From: Nitrospira sp.
Lineage (GTDB): Bacteria > Nitrospirota > Nitrospiria > Nitrospirales > Nitrospiraceae
Reading direction: 5' to 3'
Assembly (NCBI GenBank): GCA_024331125.1
Contig: JANDJI010000005.1
Span: 62,001 to 126,000 of the forward strand
DNA length: 64,000 bases
The translations under genes and the position numbers were made by a program. Under the pieces are notes generated by a model. It had not been told where the DNA came from. It searched no databases and saw only the letters and a program-made list of their open reading frames with translations. Shown piece after piece: positions 10,389 to 18,499 of this stretch; position 1 is the first letter of the stretch, and the number at the start of each line of letters is the position of its first letter.

Positions 10389-11087
10389 ATGAACGGCACA
10401 CGGTCTCCACGGCTCCTGACCCACGATGAACGAAAGGCCGCAGAAGCGGCGTTCGCCGGTCGGCCCTGTGATCCCCGGTGGTCTGACTCAGCCAAGCAGG
10501 TCTATGCCGGATTGATTCAGGCGATGCCGCTGTCGCCAAACGTGATGGACGAAACGCCGCGCGGAGGACCAACCGGCATCAAGGACATGGATGCCGAACG
10601 GTCACCGGCGTCGCTCTCGACGGAATCTGCCTCGACGGAAGTCGACGGTGAATCATCTGCCGTTGAGCCAAGCACCGCCGAGGATCAAGACTCACCCTCA
10701 ATCCCCCAAGCCGTGACCGGTCAACGGCAGGCTCTGGAACTGGGATGGTTGATCGATGTCTCGGAAGAAGCGCAGAAACTCGGTTTCACCTTTCCCGTCA
10801 CGGTCACCAGATCCCTCTGGGAAACCGGTATTGCGCCTGACCATCTTCTGAAAGAAGAGTCGGCTCGTCGGCTGCGCGACGTCTTGATGGCGTTTCGACT
10901 CCGCTTGGTCGGTCACACGACGCTCATGCCGCTCTTGTATTTTCCGGCCATGTTGGCTTTCCCACCGGGGGAGGTGCCTCAGCCCATCCTCCTGTCCGCT
11001 CTGATTCAGGGGGACGATCAGCACGGTCCGGTGGCGACGTTGTTGCTGCCCCACGAAGTCTCAATGACGGTTCTCCCGCTGAACTGA
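10389..11087 (+). CDS. Hypothetical protein with low-complexity linker
   Basis: A 232-residue protein with no family I can name. Residues 1-55 form a short basic helical part, residues 56-110 are a serine-, threonine- and glutamate-rich linker, and residues 115-232 look like a folded domain (LGWLIDVSEEAQKLGF, then TRSLWETGIAP). It lies 37 nt after the MFS gene on the same strand, so it may be co-transcribed. Its last 27 nt overlap the end of the convergent tRNA nucleotidyltransferase gene. Codon use is like the neighbours. I regard it as real because the C-terminal domain has a natural amino-acid pattern. Confidence 0.7.
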   Translation: MNGTRSPRLLTHDERKAAEAAFAGRPCDPRWSDSAKQVYAGLIQAMPLSPNVMDETPRGGPTGIKDMDAERSPASLSTESASTEVDGESSAVEPSTAEDQDSPSIPQAVTGQRQALELGWLIDVSEEAQKLGFTFPVTVTRSLWETGIAPDHLLKEESARRLRDVLMAFRLRLVGHTTLMPLLYFPAMLAFPPGEVPQPILLSALIQGDDQHGPVATLLLPHEVSMTVLPLN

Positions 11088-13733
11088 CAGGTCGCGCGAA
11101 GGTTTCGCCAGACGCAGGACGAACGCCCGCTCCTCCGCTTCCGTCTTTACTTCTCCGTTCAGTCGCGCATCGAGCAAGCGGCTTAAGATTTCCTTAAACT
11201 GCGGTCCGGGCTTGAATCCCATCGCCTGCAAATCCGTTCCGGAGAGAATCGGCTTGACCTGTTGATAGGTCGTCAGGAAGGCCGACACCCGGCGTTTCAC
11301 CAGGTCGCCCTTGCTCTTGGCCATGAGACCCAACAGCGCCTCGTCGGAAAGGCCGGACAACAGCCGATAGATGTCCGCCGGTTTGAGAGTGGATGCCCGT
11401 CCCAACCGGCGCATGATGTCGCGACAGCCGCTTCGGACTGATCGAAGCGTGGATGTCTCGGCTTCTGAAAAAGAGAATCGCTTGAGCACCTCGGCCACGG
11501 CCCGTTCCGGCAACATTTCCAACAGTCCGGTCATATAGACCAACCAAACGTCCATTTTGCGATTCAAGTACAACAGCCGATACCAATCGACCACCTGTTC
11601 AATGGACCCCAACAACGTCCGCAACCGATCGGACCAACTCAATTTGGGATGGATGAATCGAAGCAAATCGAACTCCGCCCAGCGCCTGATAATTTGTTTC
11701 GGCTCCCGCTCGGACAACGACAGTTTGAGCTCTTCCAACAGCCGGTGACCGGACAGCCGGTCGAAGAGGTTCATCTTGACGGCGCCGGCGATCAAGGCGG
11801 CGGTATCCCGCCCCAAATGGAAGCCGAACCGGGCCTCGAACCGAATGGCGCGAAACACGCGCGTCGGGTCTTCAACGAAACTGAGCCCGTGCAAGACACG
11901 GATCACCTTGTCGTTCAAATCCCGTTGCCCGCCGTAGAAATCCAACACGTCGCCGAACCCCTTGCCGTTCAGCCGAACCGCGAGCGCGTTGATGGTAAAG
12001 TCGCGGCGATAGAGATCTTTCTTAATGGAACTTTGCTCAACGGTGGGCAGCGCGGTGGGATATTCATAGTACTCGGTCCGGGCCGTCGCCACGTCGAGCC
12101 TGAATCCATCCGGCAGCACGATGATCGCCGTCCCGAACCGTTCGTGCGTCTTGACCCGCGCGTGCAATGTCTGCGCGAGCCGACGCGCGAAGGCGATCCC
12201 GTCTCCTTCGACGACCAGATCAAGGTCCAGATTTTCAATTCCCAACAGCAGATCCCGCACGCAGCCGCCGACGACGAACAGCGACACGCCGCAGCGGTCG
12301 GCCAGGTGTCCCGCTTCTTCCAGCAACGCCGCCACGTGATGCGGCAAACGGCTCCGCAACAACGACGCGACGTTGCGGCGCGGTCTTCCGGTTTCAACTT
12401 CCGCCTCGCCCGCTTTCAGGGTCCTCATTCTGGCCGGCTTCAACACGTCGTCGTGCAAGGTCCGCAAGAGATCCGTTCTGGTGATGACGCCGACGATCTT
12501 GGCTCCTTGCAGAATCGGAACGAACCGTTGGTTGCGCTCGATCATGGCCGTTTCAATGTCGTGAAACGGCGTCTCCGGCTTGGCGGTATAAGCGTCGGTC
12601 TGCATGATCTCGCGCACCGGCATGGTGCCCAACCGATGAAACAGAGCCTTCTGAATCAATTCACGACTCACGATGCCGACGTAGCGGCCCTGTTCATCCA
12701 CGATGGGAAACACGTTCAGCCCATAGGCCGTCATCCGTTCGCCTGCTTCCGCGACGGCCGTATCCACCTCGATCGTCTTGACGGGCCTGGTCATGACGTC
12801 CTGCGCGAGTAACGTCGGTCGATAGTGCGTCGTCAACAGACGAACCATTTTTTCTTTGACTTCCGCGAGCGTGGCACGTTTGACCGTCGCGGCCGCCGCC
12901 ACGGCGTGGCCCCCGCCGCCGAATTCGCGCGCGATCCATCCCACGTCGATTTCCGGCCTTCGACTTCGGCCGATCACCTCCACGCGGTCATCCATCATCA
13001 CGGCGACGATCACCGCATCGACGCCCTGCAATTCCGCGAGCATGTGCACGACGCCGGCCGCTTCTCCCCGGCAGCGATCGACGGTGCTCGTCGCCACCAA
13101 TACCTTGCGGCCTTCAAGGTAGTGCACTTCGCTGTGTTCCAGCAGGTCGTTCAAGAGGGCAATGGCGTCCGGATCGAGGGGGCGACGGAGTGTGTCCGTC
13201 ACAACCGTCAGATCTGCGCCGGCGGTGACAAGGAAGGCGCCCGCCTCCAAATCACGGCCGGTCGTGGAGGAGAAACCGAACGAACCGGTCTCCTCGTACA
13301 GACCCAAGGCCATGACGGTCGCCTCGAACGGCGTGATCGCTATCTGACGCTGCCGAAGCAGCTCGACGAGAATCGTCGTCGTCGCGCCGACCGGCTCGAT
13401 AACGGATTGCGTGGAGCGGCCGGCGAAGACCGACTCCGGCTCACGATGGTGGTCATAGACCACCACCTCCACGGCCGGGTTTTCGACGCAGGATTTGAGG
13501 GAACCAAGGCGAGAGGGGGCCTGGGTATCGACCAGGATCAATCGAGTAACCTGATCAAGATCAAGATCCTTGAGTTTCGTCAACCCCAGATCATGAACCG
13601 CCAGGAAGTTGCGCACCGTTTCCTGCGCCCCGGCCGGCAGGACCAGTTTCGCCTCAGGAAACAGTTTTCGCGCCGCCACCATGGAGGCCAGGCCGTCAAA
13701 GTCGGCATGACTGTGCGTGGCAATAACCTCCAT
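11061..13733 (-). CDS. A-adding (CCA) tRNA nucleotidyltransferase with DHH and CBS domains
   Basis: An 890-residue multidomain protein. Residues 1-150 are a DHH phosphoesterase domain (HSHADFDG, DTQAPSR, YDHHRE) and about 210-300 a DHHA1 domain (GGGGHAVAAAA). Residues about 310-430 hold two CBS domains. Residues about 470-620 are the class II nucleotidyltransferase head (GGCVRDLLLG followed by LDLDLVVEGD, with the catalytic aspartates) and the C-terminus is the RNA-binding body. This architecture is known in Aquifex and other deep-branching bacteria, where such proteins act as A-adding enzymes paired with a CC-adding enzyme. Whether it adds A only or the full CCA cannot be decided here. ATG 13733 begins the DHH domain. 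Confidence 0.9.
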   Translation of the reverse strand: MEVIATHSHADFDGLASMVAARKLFPEAKLVLPAGAQETVRNFLAVHDLGLTKLKDLDLDQVTRLILVDTQAPSRLGSLKSCVENPAVEVVVYDHHREPESVFAGRSTQSVIEPVGATTTILVELLRQRQIAITPFEATVMALGLYEETGSFGFSSTTGRDLEAGAFLVTAGADLTVVTDTLRRPLDPDAIALLNDLLEHSEVHYLEGRKVLVATSTVDRCRGEAAGVVHMLAELQGVDAVIVAVMMDDRVEVIGRSRRPEIDVGWIAREFGGGGHAVAAAATVKRATLAEVKEKMVRLLTTHYRPTLLAQDVMTRPVKTIEVDTAVAEAGERMTAYGLNVFPIVDEQGRYVGIVSRELIQKALFHRLGTMPVREIMQTDAYTAKPETPFHDIETAMIERNQRFVPILQGAKIVGVITRTDLLRTLHDDVLKPARMRTLKAGEAEVETGRPRRNVASLLRSRLPHHVAALLEEAGHLADRCGVSLFVVGGCVRDLLLGIENLDLDLVVEGDGIAFARRLAQTLHARVKTHERFGTAIIVLPDGFRLDVATARTEYYEYPTALPTVEQSSIKKDLYRRDFTINALAVRLNGKGFGDVLDFYGGQRDLNDKVIRVLHGLSFVEDPTRVFRAIRFEARFGFHLGRDTAALIAGAVKMNLFDRLSGHRLLEELKLSLSEREPKQIIRRWAEFDLLRFIHPKLSWSDRLRTLLGSIEQVVDWYRLLYLNRKMDVWLVYMTGLLEMLPERAVAEVLKRFSFSEAETSTLRSVRSGCRDIMRRLGRASTLKPADIYRLLSGLSDEALLGLMAKSKGDLVKRRVSAFLTTYQQVKPILSGTDLQAMGFKPGPQFKEILSRLLDARLNGEVKTEAEERAFVLRLAKPSRDLSVQRENRH

Positions 13734-14043
13734 ATTGGCATTTTAGCATCAATCTTGGCTATTTAGAGCCGTTTTGCTCATGCTTGCGATTCGCGACATC
13801 TTAGTCGCCCAGCCAGAAGCGTTCACGGTGGCGGGTAATGCCGGAGACTGAAACAGAATGATGCAACAGAAACCTTGGCAGGCCTAAATACTTGCAGCTC
13901 CTCGCCATTTACAGGAAGAACAAACGGCTCCTTCTCTTCCTTCAATCTCTTCCCAGCCTGGAACGATCGGGGCGATCCGGCCTTTCCGGGCGATCAACGC
14001 GCATGAATTCGGCAGTTTTTCTTCTGTCGGTTCCTAGCCGGCC
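13734..14043. other. Intergenic region, no gene seen
   Basis: This gap lies upstream of the tRNA nucleotidyltransferase gene and downstream of the DUF3047 gene, both on the minus strand. I see no convincing reading frame, RNA gene or strong terminator. The part next to 13733 presumably holds the promoter of the nucleotidyltransferase gene. Confidence 0.4.
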
Positions 14044-14781
14044 TTACGGCCGTCTCATGAACACAATATCCCCGTAATAGGCCGTTGCCTGTTCTCCGGT
14101 ATTGTCCGTGTCCGACATGATGGCGACACCATTGATCATCGGCGGCTCTTCCCCGAAGGCATTCTTATAGTCTTCGTAGAGATTATGCGATTCTTCGATC
14201 CATCGCCCGACGTTCCGGGGATCGCTTTGCACGATGATCATCTTCACGAAATCCGTATAGGCATTGTCGATGACCGTGCCGACCTGGGTCTTTGTCTCCC
14301 AGATATAATTGATCGCCGCAATCGGAATGTCTCCGAACAGCGCCCGGCCCGCCATGAATTTGAGCTTCTTTCCGACACTCACCTTGTCTGGATCGTACTC
14401 GAACGTGATATAGAGCCTTGCCGGATAATCGTCTCCTTCTTTCTTGGTGACGTCGCTCTTTTGGATCAGGTTTTCCACCTTCCAACTCCATCGGACGATC
14501 GGAAATTCTTTAGGATTGATCTTCACTTCCTTGATCAAACCTGAGGCGGATGATTCGCTCACGGCCTTCACCACGACCCGTTCGCCATCCCTGACCAATT
14601 CATAGACAGTCAGTTTGGGAATTTTCTTGAACGTCAGCGGTTTCCATCCTTCGGGCAAGCCGGACCCCGGTTGCTGTGCAGAGAATCGAGCCACCTCGAG
14701 GGTCTGTTCATCAGCCGCTACTGGCGATGCCACCCATATCGTGAGCCAGACGAGGAGACAGGCGATCAACCGCTGCTTCAT
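14044..14781 (-). CDS. Exported DUF3047 domain protein
   Basis: A 245-residue protein with a clear signal peptide (basic MKQR, hydrophobic core to about residue 20, cleavage around PVAA-DE). The mature part matches DUF3047: FPIVRWSWKVENL, DDYPARLYITFEYD, AINYIWET and VGTVIDNAYTDFVKMIIV. DUF3047 is of unknown function and is expected to be periplasmic. It is the last gene of a three-gene minus-strand run with the pyridine nucleotide-disulfide oxidoreductase (19 nt gap) and the TVP38-type membrane protein, so a shared envelope or redox role is possible but is inference. Confidence 0.88.
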   Translation of the reverse strand: MKQRLIACLLVWLTIWVASPVAADEQTLEVARFSAQQPGSGLPEGWKPLTFKKIPKLTVYELVRDGERVVVKAVSESSASGLIKEVKINPKEFPIVRWSWKVENLIQKSDVTKKEGDDYPARLYITFEYDPDKVSVGKKLKFMAGRALFGDIPIAAINYIWETKTQVGTVIDNAYTDFVKMIIVQSDPRNVGRWIEESHNLYEDYKNAFGEEPPMINGVAIMSDTDNTGEQATAYYGDIVFMRRP

Positions 14782-14800
14782 CGTGAAGGGCTCTTTCCCA

Positions 14801-16357
14801 TCATTCTTTCCTCAGCCATGCAAACAGTTTGATGAGGAGTCCTTTCGTTCCCTCGGAGAAATGGGCTTTGCGCCACAGATTGACGACCTTCTTGTTGACC
14901 TCGGCCTGGGTTGGATAGGGATGAATGGTGCTGGCAATGACCTTTGCGCCGAGACCGGCCTTCATCAAGACGGAGAATTCATTGATCATCTCGCCCGCGT
15001 GGGCTGCGACGATAGTCGCTCCGATAATCCGATCTGTCCCCTTCTGGATATGGATTCTGGCGAACCCTTCCTCTTCCCCGTCAAGAATCGCCCGATCGAC
15101 TTCGTCGAGTTTGTAGGTATAGGTCTCGACTTCAAGCCCTTTGGTTTTCGCTTCCTGTTCAGAGAGCCCGACGTGGGCGATTTCAGGGTCAGTGAACGTG
15201 CACCAAGGCATGATCAATGAATCGACATCGGCATAGCCCAATCCAAAGGGATGGGGAAACAGGGCGTTCTGGATCACGATCTGCGCCATGGCATCAGCGG
15301 CATGGGTAAACTGATGGCGGGAACAGACGTCGCCCGCCGCAAAAATCGAGGGATTGGAGGTTTGGAGTCGCCGATTGACAGTGATTCCTGTAGAGCCATA
15401 GTCGATACCGGCGTTGCTCAATCCCAGCCCTTCCACATTCGGCGTCCGTCCCGTCCCGACCAGAATGTCATCGACCGTGATGTAGTGTTGCCGGCCGTGC
15501 GAGTTGAGCACCAGCCGCTTGCCGGCTCCCGTTTTCTCCACAGCCAAGTCCCGGCTGCAACAGAGAATTTGCACGCCGTCCCGCACCAACTGACGATGGA
15601 GGATCTCCGCCGCGTCCCGATCTTCTCTTGGCAGGATGCCATGGAGCGCTTCGATCAGATACACTTGACTGCCGAACCTGGCAAAAGCTTGGGCCAGCTC
15701 GCAGCCGATCGGCCCGGCGCCGATGATCCCCAACCGTCTGGGCGGCTCCGTCAACGAGAACACCGTTTCATTCGTCAGATAGCCGGTTTCCAGCAACCCT
15801 GGAATCGGTGGGACGGAGGGACGGGCTCCGGTACAGATCGCGGCTTTGACAAAACGGATCGTTCGCTCGCCGGCCGGTCCGTTCACTTGCAGGGAGTCAC
15901 CGTTCGAAAACCGACCGGCACCGAGATACACATCCACGCCGAGCTTCGTGTAACGGTGCACCGAGTCGTTACGGCTGATGCGCGCGCGCAACGTTCTCAT
16001 GCGTGCCATCGCAGCCCCAAAATCGAACGTCGCACCCGGCGGAACCTGAATGCCGAAGTCTTTGGCGCGGTGGAGATCCGCCCAGGCCCTGGTGGCCCGC
16101 AGAAGCCCCTTTGACGGCACGCACCCGACGTTCAGACAGTCGCCACCCATGGCCCGTTTTTCGATCAAGGCGACCTTGGCGCCAAGGCTTGCGGCGACAA
16201 TCGCGGTAATCAAACCAGCCGTGCCCGCGCCAAGCACCGCAATGTTGTATCGCCCATCCGGTTGCGGATTGACCCAGTCAGAAGGGTGGACATTGGCGAC
16301 GAGCTGCTGATCATGCTCATCGCCTGGCAGGATAAAGAGTCCCTCATTCAGAATCAT
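14801..16357 (-). CDS. Mercuric reductase-like FAD/NAD(P) disulfide oxidoreductase
   Basis: A 518-residue class I pyridine nucleotide-disulfide oxidoreductase. It has an FAD-binding motif (VLGAGTAGL) near residue 40, the redox-active pair in GGDCLNVGCVPSK, an NAD(P)-binding motif (IIGAGPIGCELAQ), the second FAD motif (IFAAGDVC) and a C-terminal dimerisation domain with HPYPTQAE, whose histidine is the family's catalytic base. There is no N-terminal HMA domain and no C-terminal vicinal cysteine pair, so true mercuric-ion reduction is unlikely; the physiological substrate is unknown. It overlaps the upstream TVP38 gene by 14 nt, which implies translational coupling. Confidence 0.9.
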   Translation of the reverse strand: MILNEGLFILPGDEHDQQLVANVHPSDWVNPQPDGRYNIAVLGAGTAGLITAIVAASLGAKVALIEKRAMGGDCLNVGCVPSKGLLRATRAWADLHRAKDFGIQVPPGATFDFGAAMARMRTLRARISRNDSVHRYTKLGVDVYLGAGRFSNGDSLQVNGPAGERTIRFVKAAICTGARPSVPPIPGLLETGYLTNETVFSLTEPPRRLGIIGAGPIGCELAQAFARFGSQVYLIEALHGILPREDRDAAEILHRQLVRDGVQILCCSRDLAVEKTGAGKRLVLNSHGRQHYITVDDILVGTGRTPNVEGLGLSNAGIDYGSTGITVNRRLQTSNPSIFAAGDVCSRHQFTHAADAMAQIVIQNALFPHPFGLGYADVDSLIMPWCTFTDPEIAHVGLSEQEAKTKGLEVETYTYKLDEVDRAILDGEEEGFARIHIQKGTDRIIGATIVAAHAGEMINEFSVLMKAGLGAKVIASTIHPYPTQAEVNKKVVNLWRKAHFSEGTKGLLIKLFAWLRKE

Positions 16358-17096
16358 GATGTCCCCTTACCGTCCATCGGTCGTCGACCGTCCTCCCGGA
16401 CCATTTTTTGTAGATGACCGGCGTCAACGCGAGAAGCCCCAGCAAGATGAACGCGCTGATGACCTGCGGAGAAGCGATCTCCCGGAGGGAATTGATCGAA
16501 CCGAGCTGCCGCCCGGCGTAGGCATAGACAAACGAGCCGGGAATGATCCCCAGCGCCGTGGCCGACACGTAGGTTCTCAAGCTCATGCGCGTCAGCCCTG
16601 ATACGAGGTTGAGCGCAAAAAAAGGAACGATAGGAATCAACCGCAACGTCAACAGATAATTGAAGGCGTTCCGAACAACGCCGGCCTGAAGCGCCCCCAG
16701 CCATGCGCCGAACTTCTGCTCCACCCAATCACGCAACAGGTACCGCGAGGCCAAAAACGCCAACGTCGCGCCCGTCGTGGCGCCGATGTTCACGAACAGG
16801 GTTCCCAGTGCGCTGCCAAAGAGAAACCCGCCGGCCAAGGTCAGGATTACAGCACCAGGCAGGGCAAGGCCTGCCACCACCACATAGGTCAGGATGAACA
16901 GAGCGACTGAAACCGTGTACCGCTCTTCGGTAAAGGCCAGCAGACGATCGCGGTTCTCCTTGAGAGATTCCAAGGAAAGGTAGCGGCCTACGTCAAGATA
17001 ATACAACGTGCCGATCGCGAGGGCGATCACTAGGGCGAGCGCGACCTTGCCTTTAGAGAACGTCGTAAGCGGCTGAGCCATAAAATTTTCGCGCAT
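16344..17096 (-). CDS. TVP38/TMEM64 (DedA-superfamily) membrane protein
   Basis: A 250-residue integral membrane protein with about six hydrophobic segments. The central motif GAVILTLAGGFLFGSALGTLFVNIGATTGATLAFLASR (positions about 80-117, glycine-rich re-entrant region) and the later RLIPIVPFFALN are diagnostic of the SNARE-associated/VTT domain. Family members have been linked to lipid scrambling or transport. It is the first gene of the operon with the FAD oxidoreductase and the DUF3047 protein. An alternative start lies five codons downstream (MAQPLTT). Confidence 0.9.
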   Translation of the reverse strand: MRENFMAQPLTTFSKGKVALALVIALAIGTLYYLDVGRYLSLESLKENRDRLLAFTEERYTVSVALFILTYVVVAGLALPGAVILTLAGGFLFGSALGTLFVNIGATTGATLAFLASRYLLRDWVEQKFGAWLGALQAGVVRNAFNYLLTLRLIPIVPFFALNLVSGLTRMSLRTYVSATALGIIPGSFVYAYAGRQLGSINSLREIASPQVISAFILLGLLALTPVIYKKWSGRTVDDRWTVRGHHDSE

Positions 17097-17283
17097 CCGT
17101 GCAGTGCGCTCGCCGTATCATGGGGGCATCGGAATCGACTGTCAACGTGTGTCCATTCGATTCGAATGGCCGGTGTAAAAAATCATGACCCGCTACAGAC
17201 GATCCTTGTCAAGCTGCCGCGATACAGGATCGGCAAAGACTTTGATGCGCAACGCCGAGAAGAAGAACGGAAAAGCGAAGGGG

Positions 17284-17532
17284 TTACTGATTGGGAACCC
17301 GCACCGCCGCGGCGGCCCCATCAAGCGCGGTTCCAAGCCGTTCCAACCAGGCACGTTGGGGCCGGCAGGGCTGTGAAGATTCGCCGGCACTCTTAACGGG
17401 ATAATGCCGAGACGAGCAGGATTTGGATGGGAGATCGGTTTGTGAGCTGACGGTGGGGCCCTTGGATCCTTCCTGCGTCGCGCATCCTAGACTGAGCAAA
17501 AGAGGTAGGAGAGCAAGGGTGGTTGGACGCAT
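17284..17532 (-). CDS. Small putative lipoprotein
   Basis: An 82-residue frame starting at ATG 17532, with GGAG about 8 nt upstream. The N-terminus is a short lipoprotein signal (MRPTTLALLPLLL) followed by the lipobox LSLGC, so the cysteine at residue 17 would be lipidated and the rest periplasmic. The mature part is low in complexity (S, P, K, A) and unrecognised. It stands alone between the TVP38 gene and the ydbL-type gene. I call it mainly on the signal peptide and ribosome site; the downstream part is weak. Confidence 0.5.
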   Translation of the reverse strand: MRPTTLALLPLLLSLGCATQEGSKGPTVSSQTDLPSKSCSSRHYPVKSAGESSQPCRPQRAWLERLGTALDGAAAAVRVPNQ

Positions 17533-17921
17533 GGCCTGATCTCCGGGATAAGGTGATCCGACGATCTTAATTTTCTTCAGCCGGTCCCGCACACAGTTGA
17601 CTGTCAAATCAAAACGGCGCCATGTGAACGCCTCTGCTATCCAAGCCATGAAAGCTTATTGTTGAGTCTATCAGGATATCGCCGGTTGTCTATCAATCCC
17701 CTGTTTTCCGTCGATCAAACCCCGCGATTGCCCGAATTGAGCGGTGCGGTCCGCTTGACCGACGGAGAGGAACAAGTGAAAGAACCTTACGGAGAGGGGA
17801 AAAAACCGTATCGAGGATCAGGGTGCTGTGTCGGGATGCTTCGACTCTCTAATAGCGGTGGGGGTTGGGATATTACCCTTGGTTCTGTCGCCAAAGAACG
17901 ATCGTGCCCGGCATGAAATCG
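17533..17921. other. Intergenic region, no firm gene
   Basis: The stretch lies between the small lipoprotein and the ydbL-type gene. A plus-strand frame at 17659-17916 (85 codons) has no ribosome site and no natural protein pattern, so I do not call it. No structured RNA was recognised. Confidence 0.35.
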
Positions 17922-18257
17922 TCACTTTCTAATCCACCCATTTGGACCTTCAATGTAGTGGCCGGGCTGCGTTTTTTCGATCGCCTTTTCCCCGGCCAAT
18001 GATTCAACGACGCTTAAAGCCGTCCCATCACGGCGAGCAATGTCTTGATAGGCTTGTCGTCTTTTCTCATTGATATCCGCCACCAGTTCTCGCGCTTCTC
18101 GGTTCGTGGGATCGACAAGGCCTAAATATCCGTTCCTTTTCTCTCCGACCAACCCCTTTGCTTTCGTCTCCTCCAAAGAAAGGGCGAAGAGAGGATCGGA
18201 AGAAATCAGGCATCCCAACAAGACACTCGATACGATCCGTCGCATCCATCGGGCCAT
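17922..18257 (-). CDS. ydbL: YdbL-type DUF1318 periplasmic protein
   Basis: A 111-residue protein with a signal peptide (MARWMRRIVSSVLLGCLISSDPLFA). The mature part matches DUF1318/YdbL: SLEETKAKGLVGEKRNGYLGL followed by NREARELVADINEKRR and YQDIARRDG. In E. coli, YdbL acts with the outer-membrane lipoprotein YnbE and the inner-membrane AsmA-like protein YdbH, which is implicated in moving phospholipid across the envelope. Here all three genes lie in the order ydbH, ynbE, ydbL, as in E. coli, which strongly supports the assignment. The gap to the ynbE-type gene is 15 nt. Confidence 0.9.
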   Translation of the reverse strand: MARWMRRIVSSVLLGCLISSDPLFALSLEETKAKGLVGEKRNGYLGLVDPTNREARELVADINEKRRQAYQDIARRDGTALSVVESLAGEKAIEKTQPGHYIEGPNGWIRK

Positions 18258-18272
18258 GGGGTGTCTCCTGCG

Positions 18273-18497
18273 CTAAAAGAGACCGCTCTCTTTCGACAAC
18301 ACTTTGTCCAACTCCTTGTCCACTCTGACCCGAACCTCATGGTCGATTTTGACGTTTAAGTTGATGGTGATCGGTTTCTCCGGCGCCGTCACCTCAACGC
18401 GCGGGGTGCAGGCGGCATTTAACCCAAGGCTCCCGCCCGCCACCAACAGACCCGTCAAAGCCCAGACTGTACGGCTTGGCATGGAACGTCTCTTCAT
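18273..18497 (-). CDS. ynbE: YnbE-type small lipoprotein
   Basis: A 74-residue protein with a signal peptide ending in a lipobox-like LNAAC, then the YnbE-like mature sequence PRVEVTAPEKPITINLNVKI and HEVRVRVDKELD. YnbE is an outer-membrane lipoprotein that forms beta-stranded multimers with YdbH to complete an intermembrane bridge. I placed the start at ATG 18497; an in-frame GTG at 18503 abuts the stop codon of the upstream ydbH gene. Either way the two genes are translationally coupled. Confidence 0.88.
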   Translation of the reverse strand: MKRRSMPSRTVWALTGLLVAGGSLGLNAACTPRVEVTAPEKPITINLNVKIDHEVRVRVDKELDKVLSKESGLF

Positions 18498-18499
18498 GA

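Noticed and set aside
11649..12812. 387-codon plus frame
   Set aside because: Antisense shadow of the tRNA nucleotidyltransferase gene, with a composition of H, R, Q and P and no domain.
14801..16357. Naming the oxidoreductase a true mercuric reductase
   Set aside because: No HMA domain, no C-terminal vicinal cysteines and no mer genes nearby; only the general family fits.
17659..17916. 85-codon plus frame in the gap before ydbL
   Set aside because: No ribosome site, odd composition and no partner gene; treated as non-coding.
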